Source: JASJBU01 sp963797085
Lineage (GTDB): Bacteria; Pseudomonadota; Gammaproteobacteria; Chromatiales; Chromatiaceae
Length of the DNA: 64,000 nucleotides
Assembly (NCBI GenBank): GCA_963797085.1
Contig: CAWCOA010000004.1
Location: 400,950 to 464,949 of the forward strand
Direction: 5' to 3'
Shown here in pieces: positions 53,426 through 62,274 of the stretch. The translations under genes and the position numbers were made by a program. The notes under the pieces are model-generated. The model did not search any database. It was not told the origin of the DNA and saw nothing but the letters and a program-made list of their open reading frames with translations. The stretch's first letter is position 1. Each line of letters begins with the position of its first letter.

Positions 53426-53830
53426 ATGTACACCATTAGCAAAGAGATCCATTTCTGTTATGGCCATCGCCTGCTGAATCACAAGGGTAAATGCCGGCAC
53501 CTTCATGGCCACAACGCCACTGCCGTCATTCGGCTTGAGTCGACTGTCCTGGATGAGCTGGGCATGGTCTGCGATTTCAGTGATATCGGTGATTTCGTCA
53601 AGGCTTGGATCAATGCAGAGCTGGACCATAACATGCTGCTGCATCAGGATGATCCGATCCTACCCGCTCTGCAGCAGGCCGAAGAGCGGACATACGTGAT
53701 GAAAGAGAATCCCACGGCTGAGAATATTGCCAAATTGATTTACAACCATGTGGCAAGCGGCGGCTTTCCAGTAGTCGAAGTCGCTATCTATGAGACCGCC
53801 AGCGCCCTGGCCAGTTACCGGCGGGACTGA
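53426..53830 (+). CDS. queD: 6-pyruvoyl-tetrahydropterin synthase / QueD-type enzyme
   Basis: A 134-residue enzyme of the T-fold family that makes 6-carboxytetrahydropterin for queuosine (or related pterins). Zinc-binding and catalytic residues are visible in YGHRLLNHKGKCRHLHGHN. The purine-handling end is VCDFSDIGDFVKAWINAELDH, and VAIYETASALASY closes the family. The ATG at 53426 is chosen because upstream residues do not belong to the fold. No queC, queE or queF is adjacent. Confidence 0.9.
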   Translation: MYTISKEIHFCYGHRLLNHKGKCRHLHGHNATAVIRLESTVLDELGMVCDFSDIGDFVKAWINAELDHNMLLHQDDPILPALQQAEERTYVMKENPTAENIAKLIYNHVASGGFPVVEVAIYETASALASYRRD

Positions 53831-53854
53831 TATTGCCGGCACCTCTTCACTGAT

Positions 53855-54043
53855 TCAACGTGTGTTCACCCAGCCTTTCATGAATCGAGCCCGAGAAGGC
53901 GCCTGGGTAATGATCTCGGGCAGCTGCTCAAGAGGCAGCGAGATATCCACCACCTTGACGCCGCTGATGGCGCTGAGCTGCTCGGTGAGAACCTGCCGAA
54001 CTACTGCCGAGTCATCGACAATCAACACCTTGATGTCGTTCAA
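53855..54043 (-). pseudogene. cheB: CheB remnant with internal deletion
   Basis: The first 27 residues or so (IKVLIVDDSAVVRQVLTEQL) match the start of CheB, the chemotaxis methylesterase response regulator. After GVKVV the sequence continues VDISLPLEQLPEII, which resembles the last helix of CheB rather than the receiver domain. So the gene keeps its start and end but lost roughly 300 residues, including the phospho-Asp and the esterase. It cannot be functional. It lies 15 bp after the cheD remnant, the normal gene order. Confidence 0.7.
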
Positions 54044-54058
54044 TAATCTGTCATCCCT

Positions 54059-54307
54059 TTAAACGGGCAAAAACCCGTTGATCAACAACTCCATCGCTTG
54101 AATACCATATCGGCCAGTATCTGAAGTCAACGTCGTTTCATCCGACACCACACGGCGGGCGGCCAGGAGGAAGTGATTCATCCCCATGGTCCCAGCCACC
54201 GAATCGTACATGCAGACTGAGACGCAAGAACCCAGCAGGGTCGATAACAACACTGGAGTTGGGCTGACCTGGTATTCCCCAGGATGGAGCACAATCCGCT
54301 GGTTCAT
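54059..54307 (-). pseudogene. cheD: CheD, truncated
   Basis: The start MNQRIVLHPGEYQVSPTPVL and the core GSCVSVCMYDSVAGTMGMNHF carry the CheD deamidase motif with the catalytic Cys and His. The protein reaches GRYGIQAMELLINGF and then stops at about 82 residues, whereas CheD is normally 150-200. The C-terminal third, including the KVFGGG-like loop, is missing. It is probably inactive. I prefer the second ATG (54307) over 54325, because the family begins there. Confidence 0.8.
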
Positions 54308-54329
54308 GAGTTGCTCCTTCAACATTGAG

Positions 54330-54532
54330 TCAGGGCCTCAACGCCAGCTTGAGAAATACCGAAGGCTTCAGCATCTGGAGTTTGCGAACAGGCCGCCAAT
54401 GCCCCCCCTGCTGTTAGCCAACTCGGTGTCTCTCGATGCCTCGACGACTTGGCTCAACTGCACTACCAACGCAGAAAAACGTTCAGTCAGGTTTGTGATA
54501 CTGCCGTCAGCCAGATTTCGTGACGACTCGAT
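54330..54532 (-). pseudogene. Chemotaxis-operon gene fragment upstream of cheD
   Basis: On the minus strand a frame without an obvious start reads RHIESSRNLADGSITNLTER then FSALVVQLSQVVEASR before stopping just ahead of cheD. The text resembles the helical N-terminal part of a protein often encoded before cheD in gammaproteobacterial chemotaxis operons. I take it as a third remnant of one operon. The identification is from memory of the pattern only. Confidence 0.4.
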
Positions 54533-54534
54533 AT

Positions 54535-54586
54535 GGCGGGAAAAGATCGGGAACAGCTACGGCGGGAAAAGATCGGGAACAGCTAC
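54535..54586. repeat. 26-bp perfect tandem duplication
   Basis: A unit beginning GGCGGGAAAAGATCGGGAAC occurs twice without any gap (54535-54560 and 54561-54586). It marks the outer edge of the chemotaxis-gene remnants and may be a slippage or deletion scar. Confidence 0.92.
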
Positions 54587-54620
54587 AGGGGGATACGTTC
54601 AGGTTCCTGGATGTATTTGT

Positions 54621-54869
54621 TTAGCTGGGTAGCGGCTGTTTGCGCGTGCGCCCGCTAATGTGGCCTGACGGCTTGGAGTTTTCCCTGAAGCGTTGTGTGT
54701 GCCTCCATTTCAGTACTGCAGCAGTTACAATCAGTAGAAGTACAGCAATCACTGGCTGGAAAGAGATTCCACTGAGCAGCAAGATAGCCGCACTTCCACA
54801 CACACCCAACAAGCTAAAGGTATGCCACCTATCCAAGGCTTCGTTGCTATCTGATTCTATTGCCATCAT
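54621..54869 (-). CDS. Small two-span membrane protein
   Basis: An 82-residue protein with two adjacent hydrophobic segments (LLGVCGSAAILLLSGISF and VIAVLLLIVTAAVL) and a basic C-terminal tail (KWRHTQRFRENSKPSGHIS). No family is recognised. A double ATG at the start makes the exact first residue uncertain. It stands alone between chemotaxis remnants and amtB. Confidence 0.5.
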   Translation of the reverse strand: MMAIESDSNEALDRWHTFSLLGVCGSAAILLLSGISFQPVIAVLLLIVTAAVLKWRHTQRFRENSKPSGHISGRTRKQPLPS

Positions 54870-55213
54870 GCCCTCATAGGTCCTGCTCTCGCAGCTATTT
54901 ACGGCTGAAGTATCTTTTTCATTGATGCGATAAGGGGGTTGATTAATTCTGTTATCCGCTTTGTCAGTTCCACTACGGCGAACTGCAAATTCACTTTACA
55001 AGATCGTCCATTGACTGACTTTTATGGTTATCGGAGAGGTGGTTGTTATCTTTAGAATAAAACAAACGGGGTTCTTGCCGTTTTTTCTGACATTGGTATG
55101 TACATTGGCGGACTCAGTGTAAGTCGCTCAATCTAATAACGAATGATGTCGCTGGCAGGGATTCTCTTCGAGAGTTGGTGATGATACCGGCCATTTGAGC
55201 AACTGCAGAGACC
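54870..55213. other. Non-coding interval
   Basis: About 340 bp between the small membrane protein and the amtB terminator. I see no coding frame of quality, no RNA gene and no repeat here. Confidence 0.4.
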
Positions 55214-55239
55214 AAAAAGCCCGCTGGAAGCGGGCTTTG
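55214..55239 (-). terminator. Intrinsic terminator of amtB
   Basis: AGCCCGC and GCGGGCT form a 7-bp stem with a 5-base loop; a run of T follows in the minus direction. It lies 25 bp after the amtB stop. Confidence 0.9.
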
Positions 55240-55263
55240 TATGGTCTTAGGTTTAAATCAAAA

Positions 55264-56580
55264 TCACAGGTCGGAATAACCGCGCTCCTCGTGGAGCGCG
55301 ATATCCAGGCCTTCGGACTCTTCTTCGCGGGTCACTCTCAGACCAACCAGTTTATCCACAACCTTCAGGATAATGAATGAGACCACAGCCGTAAAAATAA
55401 CCGTGGCCACCACACCGATTAACTGCACTTTGAATTGCCCACCCATGGTCTCGATGCCATCGGCAAATCCATATCCCGAAAAGACCCCGAGACTGGTTGC
55501 AGATAATACACCTGCCAACAATGTGCCCAGAATACCTCCTACGCCGTGGACTGGAAAAACATCCAGGGAATCATCAATCTTCAGCACCTGCTTGAGATAG
55601 TTGGTGGCGGAAAAGCAGATTACACCGGCCAGAAAACCGATCACCAAGGCGCCGGCTGGACCGACGAACCCCGAAGCCGGTGTGATGGTGCCGAGACCTG
55701 CCACCATGCCGGTCACTGCACCCAAAGCACTGGGTTTCCCAAATTTAATCCACTCCCGGAACAACCAGGTCATTGCCCCGGTAGCAGCCGAGATATGTGT
55801 CACCAACATCGCCATCGCGGCATCTCCATTGGATGCCAGGGCGCTGCCACCATTGAAGCCAAACCATCCGACCCAGAGCATTCCGGCGCCCCCAATCGTC
55901 ATCGTCATGTTATGCGGCATCAAGGCAGCACTACCAAAGCCTTCTCGCGGCCCCAGCACCAGCGCAGCAACCAGGGCCGCCACGCCAGCGGTGATATGCA
56001 CCACCGTACCTCCGGCAAAGTCATAGAGGCCCATTTCCTGCAACCAACCACCGCCCCACACCCAATGGGTCACCGGGACATATACCAACATCAACCAGAT
56101 CGCACTGAACAACAACATGGCAGAGAATTTCATACGCTCCGCAAACCCACCAATTATCAGCGCAGGGGTGATAATGGCAAAGGTCATCTGAAACAACATA
56201 AAGATGGACTCAGGGATATCGCCTGAGAGACTTTCCTTACCAATCCCTGACATCAGGACCTTACTGAAATCACCGATCCAGGCGTTCCCCTCACCAAATG
56301 CCAGGCTATAACCCATGATGAACCAGAGTATTGTGGATATACCGGCTATCGCGAAACATTGCATGAGAACAGACAGGACATTCTTTGCACGAACCAGGCC
56401 GCCATAGAACATGGCGAGCCCCGGCAGAGTCATAAACAGCACTAATGCGGTTGAGGTCATTATCCAGCCAGTGTTGGCCGAATTGATTGTCATATCTTCT
56501 GCCAGAGCAATTCCTGGCAACAGTAAAATCATGAAGAATGAAAGTATTCTTCGGTAAGAATGAGTAGTTGGCATTGACAA
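55264..56580 (-). CDS. amtB: Ammonium transporter AmtB
   Basis: A 438-residue inner-membrane ammonia channel. A cleavable signal peptide (to about GIALAED) precedes eleven membrane segments. Family signatures include FYGGLVRAKNVLSVLMQCF, WVWGGGWLQEMGLYDFAGGT and the pore His in TVVHITAG; the second pore His is in FPVHGVGGILG. The C-terminal tail (REEESEGLDIALHEERGY) is the part that normally binds GlnK. No glnK gene is next to it, unlike the common glnK-amtB pair, so its PII partner must be elsewhere. The 235 bp upstream hold the promoter; I could not identify a sigma-54 site. Confidence 0.95.
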   Translation of the reverse strand: MSMPTTHSYRRILSFFMILLLPGIALAEDMTINSANTGWIMTSTALVLFMTLPGLAMFYGGLVRAKNVLSVLMQCFAIAGISTILWFIMGYSLAFGEGNAWIGDFSKVLMSGIGKESLSGDIPESIFMLFQMTFAIITPALIIGGFAERMKFSAMLLFSAIWLMLVYVPVTHWVWGGGWLQEMGLYDFAGGTVVHITAGVAALVAALVLGPREGFGSAALMPHNMTMTIGGAGMLWVGWFGFNGGSALASNGDAAMAMLVTHISAATGAMTWLFREWIKFGKPSALGAVTGMVAGLGTITPASGFVGPAGALVIGFLAGVICFSATNYLKQVLKIDDSLDVFPVHGVGGILGTLLAGVLSATSLGVFSGYGFADGIETMGGQFKVQLIGVVATVIFTAVVSFIILKVVDKLVGLRVTREEESEGLDIALHEERGYSDL

Positions 56581-56815
56581 CCCCTTTAGTCATGAGTGGA
56601 TACAGTCGACGACCCTGCTTTTTTCTAGCGATATTGTATGAGAATTCGCGAAAAATTTAAAATTCTAACAATATCAATTTCTTATACTGCACCATTGTTT
56701 TTTTGCTGAGTCACCACTCAAGATTTATCGGTAAAAGCCGTACATTGTTAAAGGTGACGATCCGTAACACATTGTCACAAATAAGAGAAGCTGTATATTA
56801 GTAACTGATAATTTT

Positions 56816-57742
56816 ATGTTGTATAATTCTTGCCTGTATCGAGCATATCAAATGGTGAATCCAGTGTGGCCCCGCAACCAATTAGAGAATAGCTACATCA
56901 TCCAAGCCGAGGATATGGGTATGCTTACCATCAAGGTCGGGGAAGATGCACAACATAACCCGGATAGAGCATGTGGTGAGTTAAAACAATACTTTGACGA
57001 TCTCGAGTCATTGCTTACCCGCAAGCAAAATAATCCCGACCATGATCAGCCCAAAGTGATCCTGACAGAGATCTCTCAATTCCTGCAATCGCAAGAAAAT
57101 GAGATTCTTGGCGACGGCTACACCTGCCTGCTCGACCGCCTCACCCAGATTTACACCCAGGGTCTCGAGCACCATGACAACCATGTCTTCACAGATACCG
57201 CCGCCAATTACGCGGGCGTAATACAGCTCGTCAGCCAAACACATTCAGCTTATGACTACAGCGAGGTTATCGGGCAACTGCTGCACTACATGAACCAGCT
57301 GTACAAAAACCGGGAAAAGAGCTGGCTGCGAATTTTCAAGCACCTCCTCAGCATGCCGGACTCCATCCAGGGAATCCAGACACTGAAAGAACGTCATCTC
57401 AACGAAATCCAACAGTGGATTGAAGAGGGTGTGGACAATCTATTTGAACTTCGCGATGACCAGATACAATTGTATTCTGAGAAAATCGCAGAATTGGCCA
57501 GCGCTGAAGAGCGCGTCGAGCAACAACTGCAGGATATGGAGGTCAATCCTGACCACCATATCCTGCCGATCACCTGGTTGAAGGATAAAGCAACACTCAA
57601 GACGCTCATCCAGCAACGCGATCTATTAATCGAAGACCTGGAGAATAGGCAAGAACTGGTGGATCTGTTAGAGCAGAACATGCAGGAGTTCGAGGAAATA
57701 CTGCTCACCACACGTCGTGCCTACTTGATACATTCAGTCTAG
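56816..57742 (+). CDS. Hypothetical coiled-coil protein
   Basis: A cytoplasmic protein of 308 residues with no signal peptide. The C-terminal 130 residues are rich in Glu, Gln and Leu (LYSEKIAELASAEERVEQQL) and should form coiled coils. The N-terminal half is helical and matches no known family. Later ATGs at codon 13 or near MGMLTIKV are possible starts, since no Shine-Dalgarno is seen at 56816. It lies just before the tRNA fragment that may mark an island edge, so it probably belongs to the core chromosome. Confidence 0.6.
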   Translation: MLYNSCLYRAYQMVNPVWPRNQLENSYIIQAEDMGMLTIKVGEDAQHNPDRACGELKQYFDDLESLLTRKQNNPDHDQPKVILTEISQFLQSQENEILGDGYTCLLDRLTQIYTQGLEHHDNHVFTDTAANYAGVIQLVSQTHSAYDYSEVIGQLLHYMNQLYKNREKSWLRIFKHLLSMPDSIQGIQTLKERHLNEIQQWIEEGVDNLFELRDDQIQLYSEKIAELASAEERVEQQLQDMEVNPDHHILPITWLKDKATLKTLIQQRDLLIEDLENRQELVDLLEQNMQEFEEILLTTRRAYLIHSV

Positions 57743-57878
57743 CTGGCATCAGCCCGTGCACCGCCCGGGTAATGTTCCTACACCTTGATACTCACCAGTA
57801 CCCCAAGTCCTGCAGAGATATCAAGTAAGTGAGTGCTTACCATTGATAAAGGACGCCGAAGTGTCCCTGAATCGATTT

Positions 57879-57923
57879 TGGTAGCAAGGGGCAGATTCGA
57901 ACTGCCGACCCCAGCATTATGAG
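57879..57923 (-). other. 3' half of a tRNA-Met gene, candidate attachment site
   Basis: On the minus strand the sequence runs from the anticodon loop CTCATAA through the 3' anticodon arm, the variable loop and the T arm (GTTCGAATC) to the acceptor and CCA (CTTGCTACCA). The 5' half (D arm and acceptor 5' strand) is absent: the upstream bases do not pair. A tRNA 3' fragment of this kind is a classic footprint of integrase-mediated insertion. No complete tRNA-Met lies in the window. Confidence 0.7.
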
Positions 57924-57970
57924 GGGTAGGTCCGAATACCAACCTTATTCAATTCAATAAGTTAGGCGGG

Positions 57971-58457
57971 CATCCGCAATGCCAACCGCATAACTTCGTA
58001 TATACCGCGACTACACACCACACATTTTACGCACAACTATTCTAATTGGCGTAGAAAATAACCGTGTTGATGGTTACCTGATTATGCACTGGCCCATTAT
58101 AGACGCAGGCCTCCAGAATGATTCTCCGAAGGTAACGGCCCAGAGTCGAGGTGGGGACCACAATCCGCTTCAGACGGTAGATCAGGTCGATCACCCCAGG
58201 ATGTTCACAATGATTTCTCTTCTGAAACTCATCTCAACCCGAGCTTTTCGGAGAGCCAGTTTCAAGAGATAGTTTCAAGATGCTAGCAGCCGCAAAAAGG
58301 CTTCTCCCGGGGTCTTGGCCTTCGTCTCTGAAAAAACGGTCGTTTCTAAGAGAGTACATCGATTAAGCCAGGCCTTCATTCATTGTTATCAATTTAAAGT
58401 GACATCTGAAATGACTAGACCGTGCTCAGAGAAGACATTCTTTACCTCAAGTAAGTA
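57971..58457. repeat. 487-bp tandem duplication, unit 1
   Basis: This unit begins CATCCGCAATGCCAACCGCA and ends CTCAAGTAAGTA. The same sequence, with only about three differences noticed, follows directly as unit 2, which is split by the ISL3 element. The unit shows no convincing gene. A minus-strand frame ending YNGPVHNQVTINTVIFYAN and a plus-strand frame MHWPIIDAGLQNDSP both look like fragments; neither is recognised. Confidence 0.88.
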
Positions 58458-58492
58458 CATCTGCAATGCCAACCGCATGACTTCGTATATAC

Positions 58493-59802
58493 GGTTCATC
58501 CGACTAAAGCATACTTGGATTCATGAAGTCCCTTGATCTTCAGTTTGAGAAATTCCATATCCCGAAACCCATAGGCCATCTTCTGAAGCGTCTTGATCTT
58601 GTTGTTTGTGCCCTCCAGTGGGCCGGTAGAAAGTCTATCGAAATCATAGTAGGCCAGGATACCCGAACGATAGGCTGCGAGAGTCTTGGCAAATTGTTGC
58701 AACATTCGGATGCCTGATACGGCAGCCCGTTTGATCCAGTCATCCAGCAAGAATGCAGCAGCCTCTTTGTCCTCCTGTTTCCAGACTTGGCGCAGGTCAT
58801 CTTTCATGTAGTAGGCGGTGGCTAAGGGTTGATTGAGCCGTAGCGCTTCTTGCAGTCGGGTGTGTTCGTCATTCTCCACCAACAAGTGACAGGGATTTTT
58901 CATCAACAACCAGCGCGTCCCTTTGAGGGTTTTTTTCCCAGGGCATCCGCCTCATTCGCCACCGCTCGGCGCAGATTTGAGAGCTTTTCATTGTAGAGTT
59001 TGACGACGTGAAAGTGGTCGAAGACCAAGGTGGCCTTCGGCAGATTCTCACGAACTGCCTTGATATAGGCAGGCCCCATATCCGTTGCCACGGCCTCAAC
59101 CTGCGCCCGACTCTGTTTCAGTCGTTTCCAGAAAGGATTGAGGGCCGCTGCATCTTTACCCTCAGCGACTTCAATCACAGCGCCACTGCCCAGATCCATC
59201 ACAACCGTCAAATAGCCGCTACGTTTACCAAGATAGATCTCGTCAATGGCGATCCGTTTGAGCTTGCCCAGTTTGGGCTTATCAAACCGCCGATGCAGAT
59301 AGCGCTTCTGGATATCCTTGATCGTGTCCCAACCCACCTGGAGGTGGTGCGCCACATCTTGGATCGTCATGTGGCGGGACAAATCTAACGCATAGCGCTC
59401 GAAGCTCTTGGTATAGCTTCGTCTTGGTTCGGCAAATTGGACGTCGACCTGGCGCACAGCACCACATGCCAGGCACTCGACTCTCTGCACAGGCAACTCG
59501 ATGAGAACGGAGCGATTTCCCACTGGCGTGACCTTGAAGGTGCGTTCGGTAACGCCCCGTTTCTTCACCTTCCGATTTTTACAGCATGAACAGCGTAGGC
59601 TGGAATCCTCCTGCTCCACTCTGAAGATTGTGCTCCCTTTCTCGTAGCGTGTATGGACATAGTCATAACCCCGGATTCCCCAGGTGTGATACAGCAGGCT
59701 CGTGGACATGAGTGCTCCTGAATATAGGTGATTGGCTCCAGACCACTATGCCAACCTATTTTACGCTAAGACACCACCATGTATCCTTCCACCGGAAGAG
59801 CC
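58493..59802 (-). mobile_element. ISL3-family insertion sequence, 1310 bp
   Basis: The ends are well defined. Left GGTTCATCCGACTAAAGCAT and, as reverse complement, right GGCTCTTCCGGTGGAAGGAT share the same pattern, matching at most positions over about 26 bp. The bases outside are GTATATAC on both sides (58485-58492 and 59803-59810), a perfect 8-bp target duplication, the size known for ISL3. The element holds a single transposase gene on the minus strand. Confidence 0.93.
58496..59709 (-). CDS. ISL3-family transposase, two frames joined by a possible -1 shift
   Basis: Frame 1 (59709-58903) has the N-terminal zinc-finger region (LRCSCCKNRKVKKRG, VECLACGAVRQVDVQF) and the catalytic part (KRIAIDEIYLGKRSGYLTVV, ATDMGPAYIKAV, VFDHFHVVKLYNEKL). 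It ends shortly after a run of seven A (58936-58930). The last part of the protein (KNPCHLLVENDEHTRL... STGPLEGTNNKIKTLQKMAYGFRD) lies in the -1 frame and ends at 58496. Joined they give about 404 residues, the family length. The A_AAA_AAA heptamer is placed exactly in frame for -1 slippage. It may be programmed or transcriptional slippage, or an inactivating deletion of one A. Confidence 0.85.
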
Positions 59803-60262
59803 GTATATACCGCGACTACACACCACACATTTTACGCACAACTATTCTAATTGGCGTAGAAAATAACCGTGTTGATGGTTACCTGATTATGCACTGGCCC
59901 ATTATAGACGCAGGCCTCCAGAATGATTCTCCGAAGGTAACGGCCCAGAGTCGAGGTGGGGACCACAATCCGCTTCAGACGGTAGATCAGGTCGATCACC
60001 CCAGGATGTTCACAATGATTTCTCTTCTGAAACTCATCTCAACCCGAGCTTTTCGGAGAGCCAGTTTCAAGAGATAGTTTCAAGATGCTAGCAGCCGCAA
60101 AAAGGCTTCTCCCGGGGTCTTGGCCTTCGTCTCTGAAAAAACGGTCGTTTCTAAGAGAGTACATCGATTAAGCCAGGCCTTCATTCATTGTTATCAATTT
60201 AAAGTGACATCTGAAATGACTAGACCGTGCTCAGAGCAGACATTCTTTACCTCAAGTAAGTA

Positions 60263-60525
60263 GACCGCTGTCACCCTATAGCGGAAATAGGTGGATAGTG
60301 TTGTTATAGTCAAGAGTCGGCCGAAGCGGACTTCATGCCTGCCAGGTTACAACAATCGTTGTCACCCTATACCGCCTTCGAATTCCTGCAAAGCTATCAA
60401 TCGAATTTAAGATGGAATATTGACATCTCGATCCGACACATTTCTTGTAATGTGTAGCAGAATTATTTGATGCTAGGATACAAGTATTCTGTGCCTTGGT
60501 GTGGCGTTCAAGGGGAGCATATATG
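60263..60525. other. Non-coding interval after the duplication
   Basis: About 260 bp between the end of unit 2 and the protease terminator. A short direct echo (GCTGTCACCCTATA near 60268 and CGTTGTCACCCTATACCG near 60358) is present. No gene is seen. Confidence 0.4.
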
Positions 60526-60558
60526 AAAAGGGCTTGGCTGTTACCAGCTAAACCCTTG
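60526..60558 (-). terminator. Probable terminator of the protease gene
   Basis: AAGGG and GGCTG pair with CAGC(T) and CCCTT in an imperfect stem, and TTTT follows in the minus direction. It lies some 50 bp after the protease stop at 60609. Confidence 0.5.
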
Positions 60559-60608
60559 TATTGTCAAAATTAGTGAAAAAGTGGTGGATTTGGACTTCTG
60601 TTTAACAT

Positions 60609-61406
60609 CTATTCGGGGTTCTGTGCCTCGATCCACTCAAGAATCGCTGGGTTGTCAATACGGTAGTTGAGACCTATGGCTACGCACTGTGCATCTCCCG
60701 TAGATGTTAGCGCCACGATAATTTCTTTTCCTTGTGGATTCTGCCAAAAAACGGGTCCGCCAGAATCCCCAAAACAGGTGCCCTCTTCATCGAAAACCGC
60801 TTTTTGCGACGTATGCAGGTAGACTCGGCTCAGTGCAACGTATTCGGATTCTGCTACCTGGCGTATTACATCCTCATAATCCAATACGGGCGGTGGCCAG
60901 GATTCAAGTGCGCCGCCATAGCCCACAAAGGTAAAGTAGAGACTATCCCAGAAGCCACCTTGCAAGATTCCTTCTTCCTTCAGTTCAGTCAGCAACTCCG
61001 GGGCCGGCAGTTTCGCCGGTTCCATATTATCAACCGGCTCGTTCAAGATTACGACTCCTACATCATGAGGATCGGCGACCCCCCATGTATAATCGGGATG
61101 AGGAACCGGTGTACCCTCAATCGCTATAGTGCCGCCATTAGGATAATCAGGAACATATGCGATATCGGTGTTAAACCAGACGCGCGCAGCAGTAGCACCA
61201 TCCCCAACACAGTGACCCGCCGTTAGAAAAACTCTCGGTGCAATCAGTGTGCCCGTGCAACGCCATTGAGGTTCGCCATTGATATCGGCGATCATCAAAC
61301 CCACATTCGGATGGCCTTCACCATCGGTTTCACCACCTGTTATGGCTGAAACAGGTAGTGTGTTGATCAGCAAGCTTAAAATAATCAAATAAAATAGCTT
61401 TTTCAT
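60609..61406 (-). CDS. Secreted trypsin-like serine protease (S1 family)
   Basis: A 265-residue exported protease from ATG 61406, whose start MKKLFYLIILSLLINTLPVS is a textbook signal peptide; the upstream ATG at 61445 adds 13 residues and is less likely. The mature domain has the chymotrypsin-like fold: ITGGETDGEGHPNVGLM, the His in LTAGHC, the Asp in PHDVGVVIL and the Ser in GDSGGPVFW. Three or four cysteines could pair. It probably acts in the periplasm or outside the cell. It sits on the AT-richer putative island. Confidence 0.9.
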   Translation of the reverse strand: MKKLFYLIILSLLINTLPVSAITGGETDGEGHPNVGLMIADINGEPQWRCTGTLIAPRVFLTAGHCVGDGATAARVWFNTDIAYVPDYPNGGTIAIEGTPVPHPDYTWGVADPHDVGVVILNEPVDNMEPAKLPAPELLTELKEEGILQGGFWDSLYFTFVGYGGALESWPPPVLDYEDVIRQVAESEYVALSRVYLHTSQKAVFDEEGTCFGDSGGPVFWQNPQGKEIIVALTSTGDAQCVAIGLNYRIDNPAILEWIEAQNPE

Positions 61407-62274
61407 TTTTCCTACTCCACTGTGGAAAACTGCCAGAAAAGCCAATAAGTTATATTCTCAATTGATATCGATATGCTTAAACCTTTCTCTCAAATATTGA
61501 TGTTAAGCATCTATACTAAATGGTCGAAAACATTCAATTCGGCCCGAGGCTTATCTCTCGGCATGTTGGCACCTATTCAAAGGGATTAGGAGATGCCGGG
61601 AACCGAACCGTCGCAACACCGCACATTTCCCCCTCTGTCAGGGAGATGGGTGTTTCTTGTTCTAGCCGTTGATTCCGTGACGTATCCCGATTCCTTTGCC
61701 ATCTACTGCTAATACTAAATATAGAATTATTTTTTCTTGTAGTGGTTAGATGATACAAACTGAAACAAAAAAGCTTCCACCGGTTACAAAGCTGTAACAA
61801 TTCAGTTCTATATAACCAATGAGAAATGTTCATTAACCGCGAGATATTTGACTAAAGACCAGGCCCCAGCAGTATTTTTCGAGTTATTTTTACACTCTGG
61901 GTGAATTCCGGACATTGAGCTAGAGACTTTGCTAAATCCGCTGACACACTATAGCGTGCATAGTGAAGCAACCTTTGATATTTAGAAATCACCCAATCAT
62001 ATGGGAATAAACATTTGAGCTTTATGCTGATAGCAGCCACTCAAAATTGGAATGTAAAAGAGTGATAGCGGTACATCTTGATACTACAAGTGACCCTGTT
62101 ACTCACTCAAACTATGAGCTTAGAGGACGTTCTGAACGTTGTGAAGCACATTTACCAACTTCAATGTATATCGATTTACGTGCTTAATTTTTACTACTAC
62201 CTGAAGTTTATTCCAGAAGCTGATATCTGGCACCTGCTTCTGGAATATAACACTATTAAGGAACTACTGGCTGA
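61407..62274. other. Long AT-rich interval without a recognisable gene
   Basis: About 870 bp between the protease and the propeller gene. It is rich in A and T, with only short frames on both strands that have no protein-like features (for example 61573-61833 minus). I see no RNA gene and no repeat. It may be degraded DNA within the island. Confidence 0.45.

Larger units (their letters stand above)
58458..60262. repeat. 487-bp tandem duplication, unit 2, interrupted by ISL3
   Basis: The first 35 bases (58458-58492) and the remainder (59811-60262) together reproduce unit 1 exactly in length. The gap between them is the ISL3 element plus one copy of its 8-bp target duplication. Unit 2 differs from unit 1 at, for example, GAGCAGACATTC versus GAGAAGACATTC. 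The duplication therefore predates the insertion, or both happened recently. Confidence 0.88.

Noticed and set aside
56581..56815. Sigma-54 promoter upstream of amtB
   Set aside because: I looked for a GG-N10-GC pattern on the minus strand; the nearest candidate has GA in place of GC.
57990..58002. ATAACTTCGTATA, identical to a loxP arm
   Set aside because: Only one 13-bp arm is present; there is no inverted arm 8 bp away. The similar sequence at 58478-58490 differs by one base and is in the same orientation, as part of the 487-bp repeat. Chance similarity is the simpler reading.
61573..61833. 86-residue minus-strand frame
   Set aside because: No family resemblance, no ribosome-binding site of note, and biased composition in an AT-rich interval.
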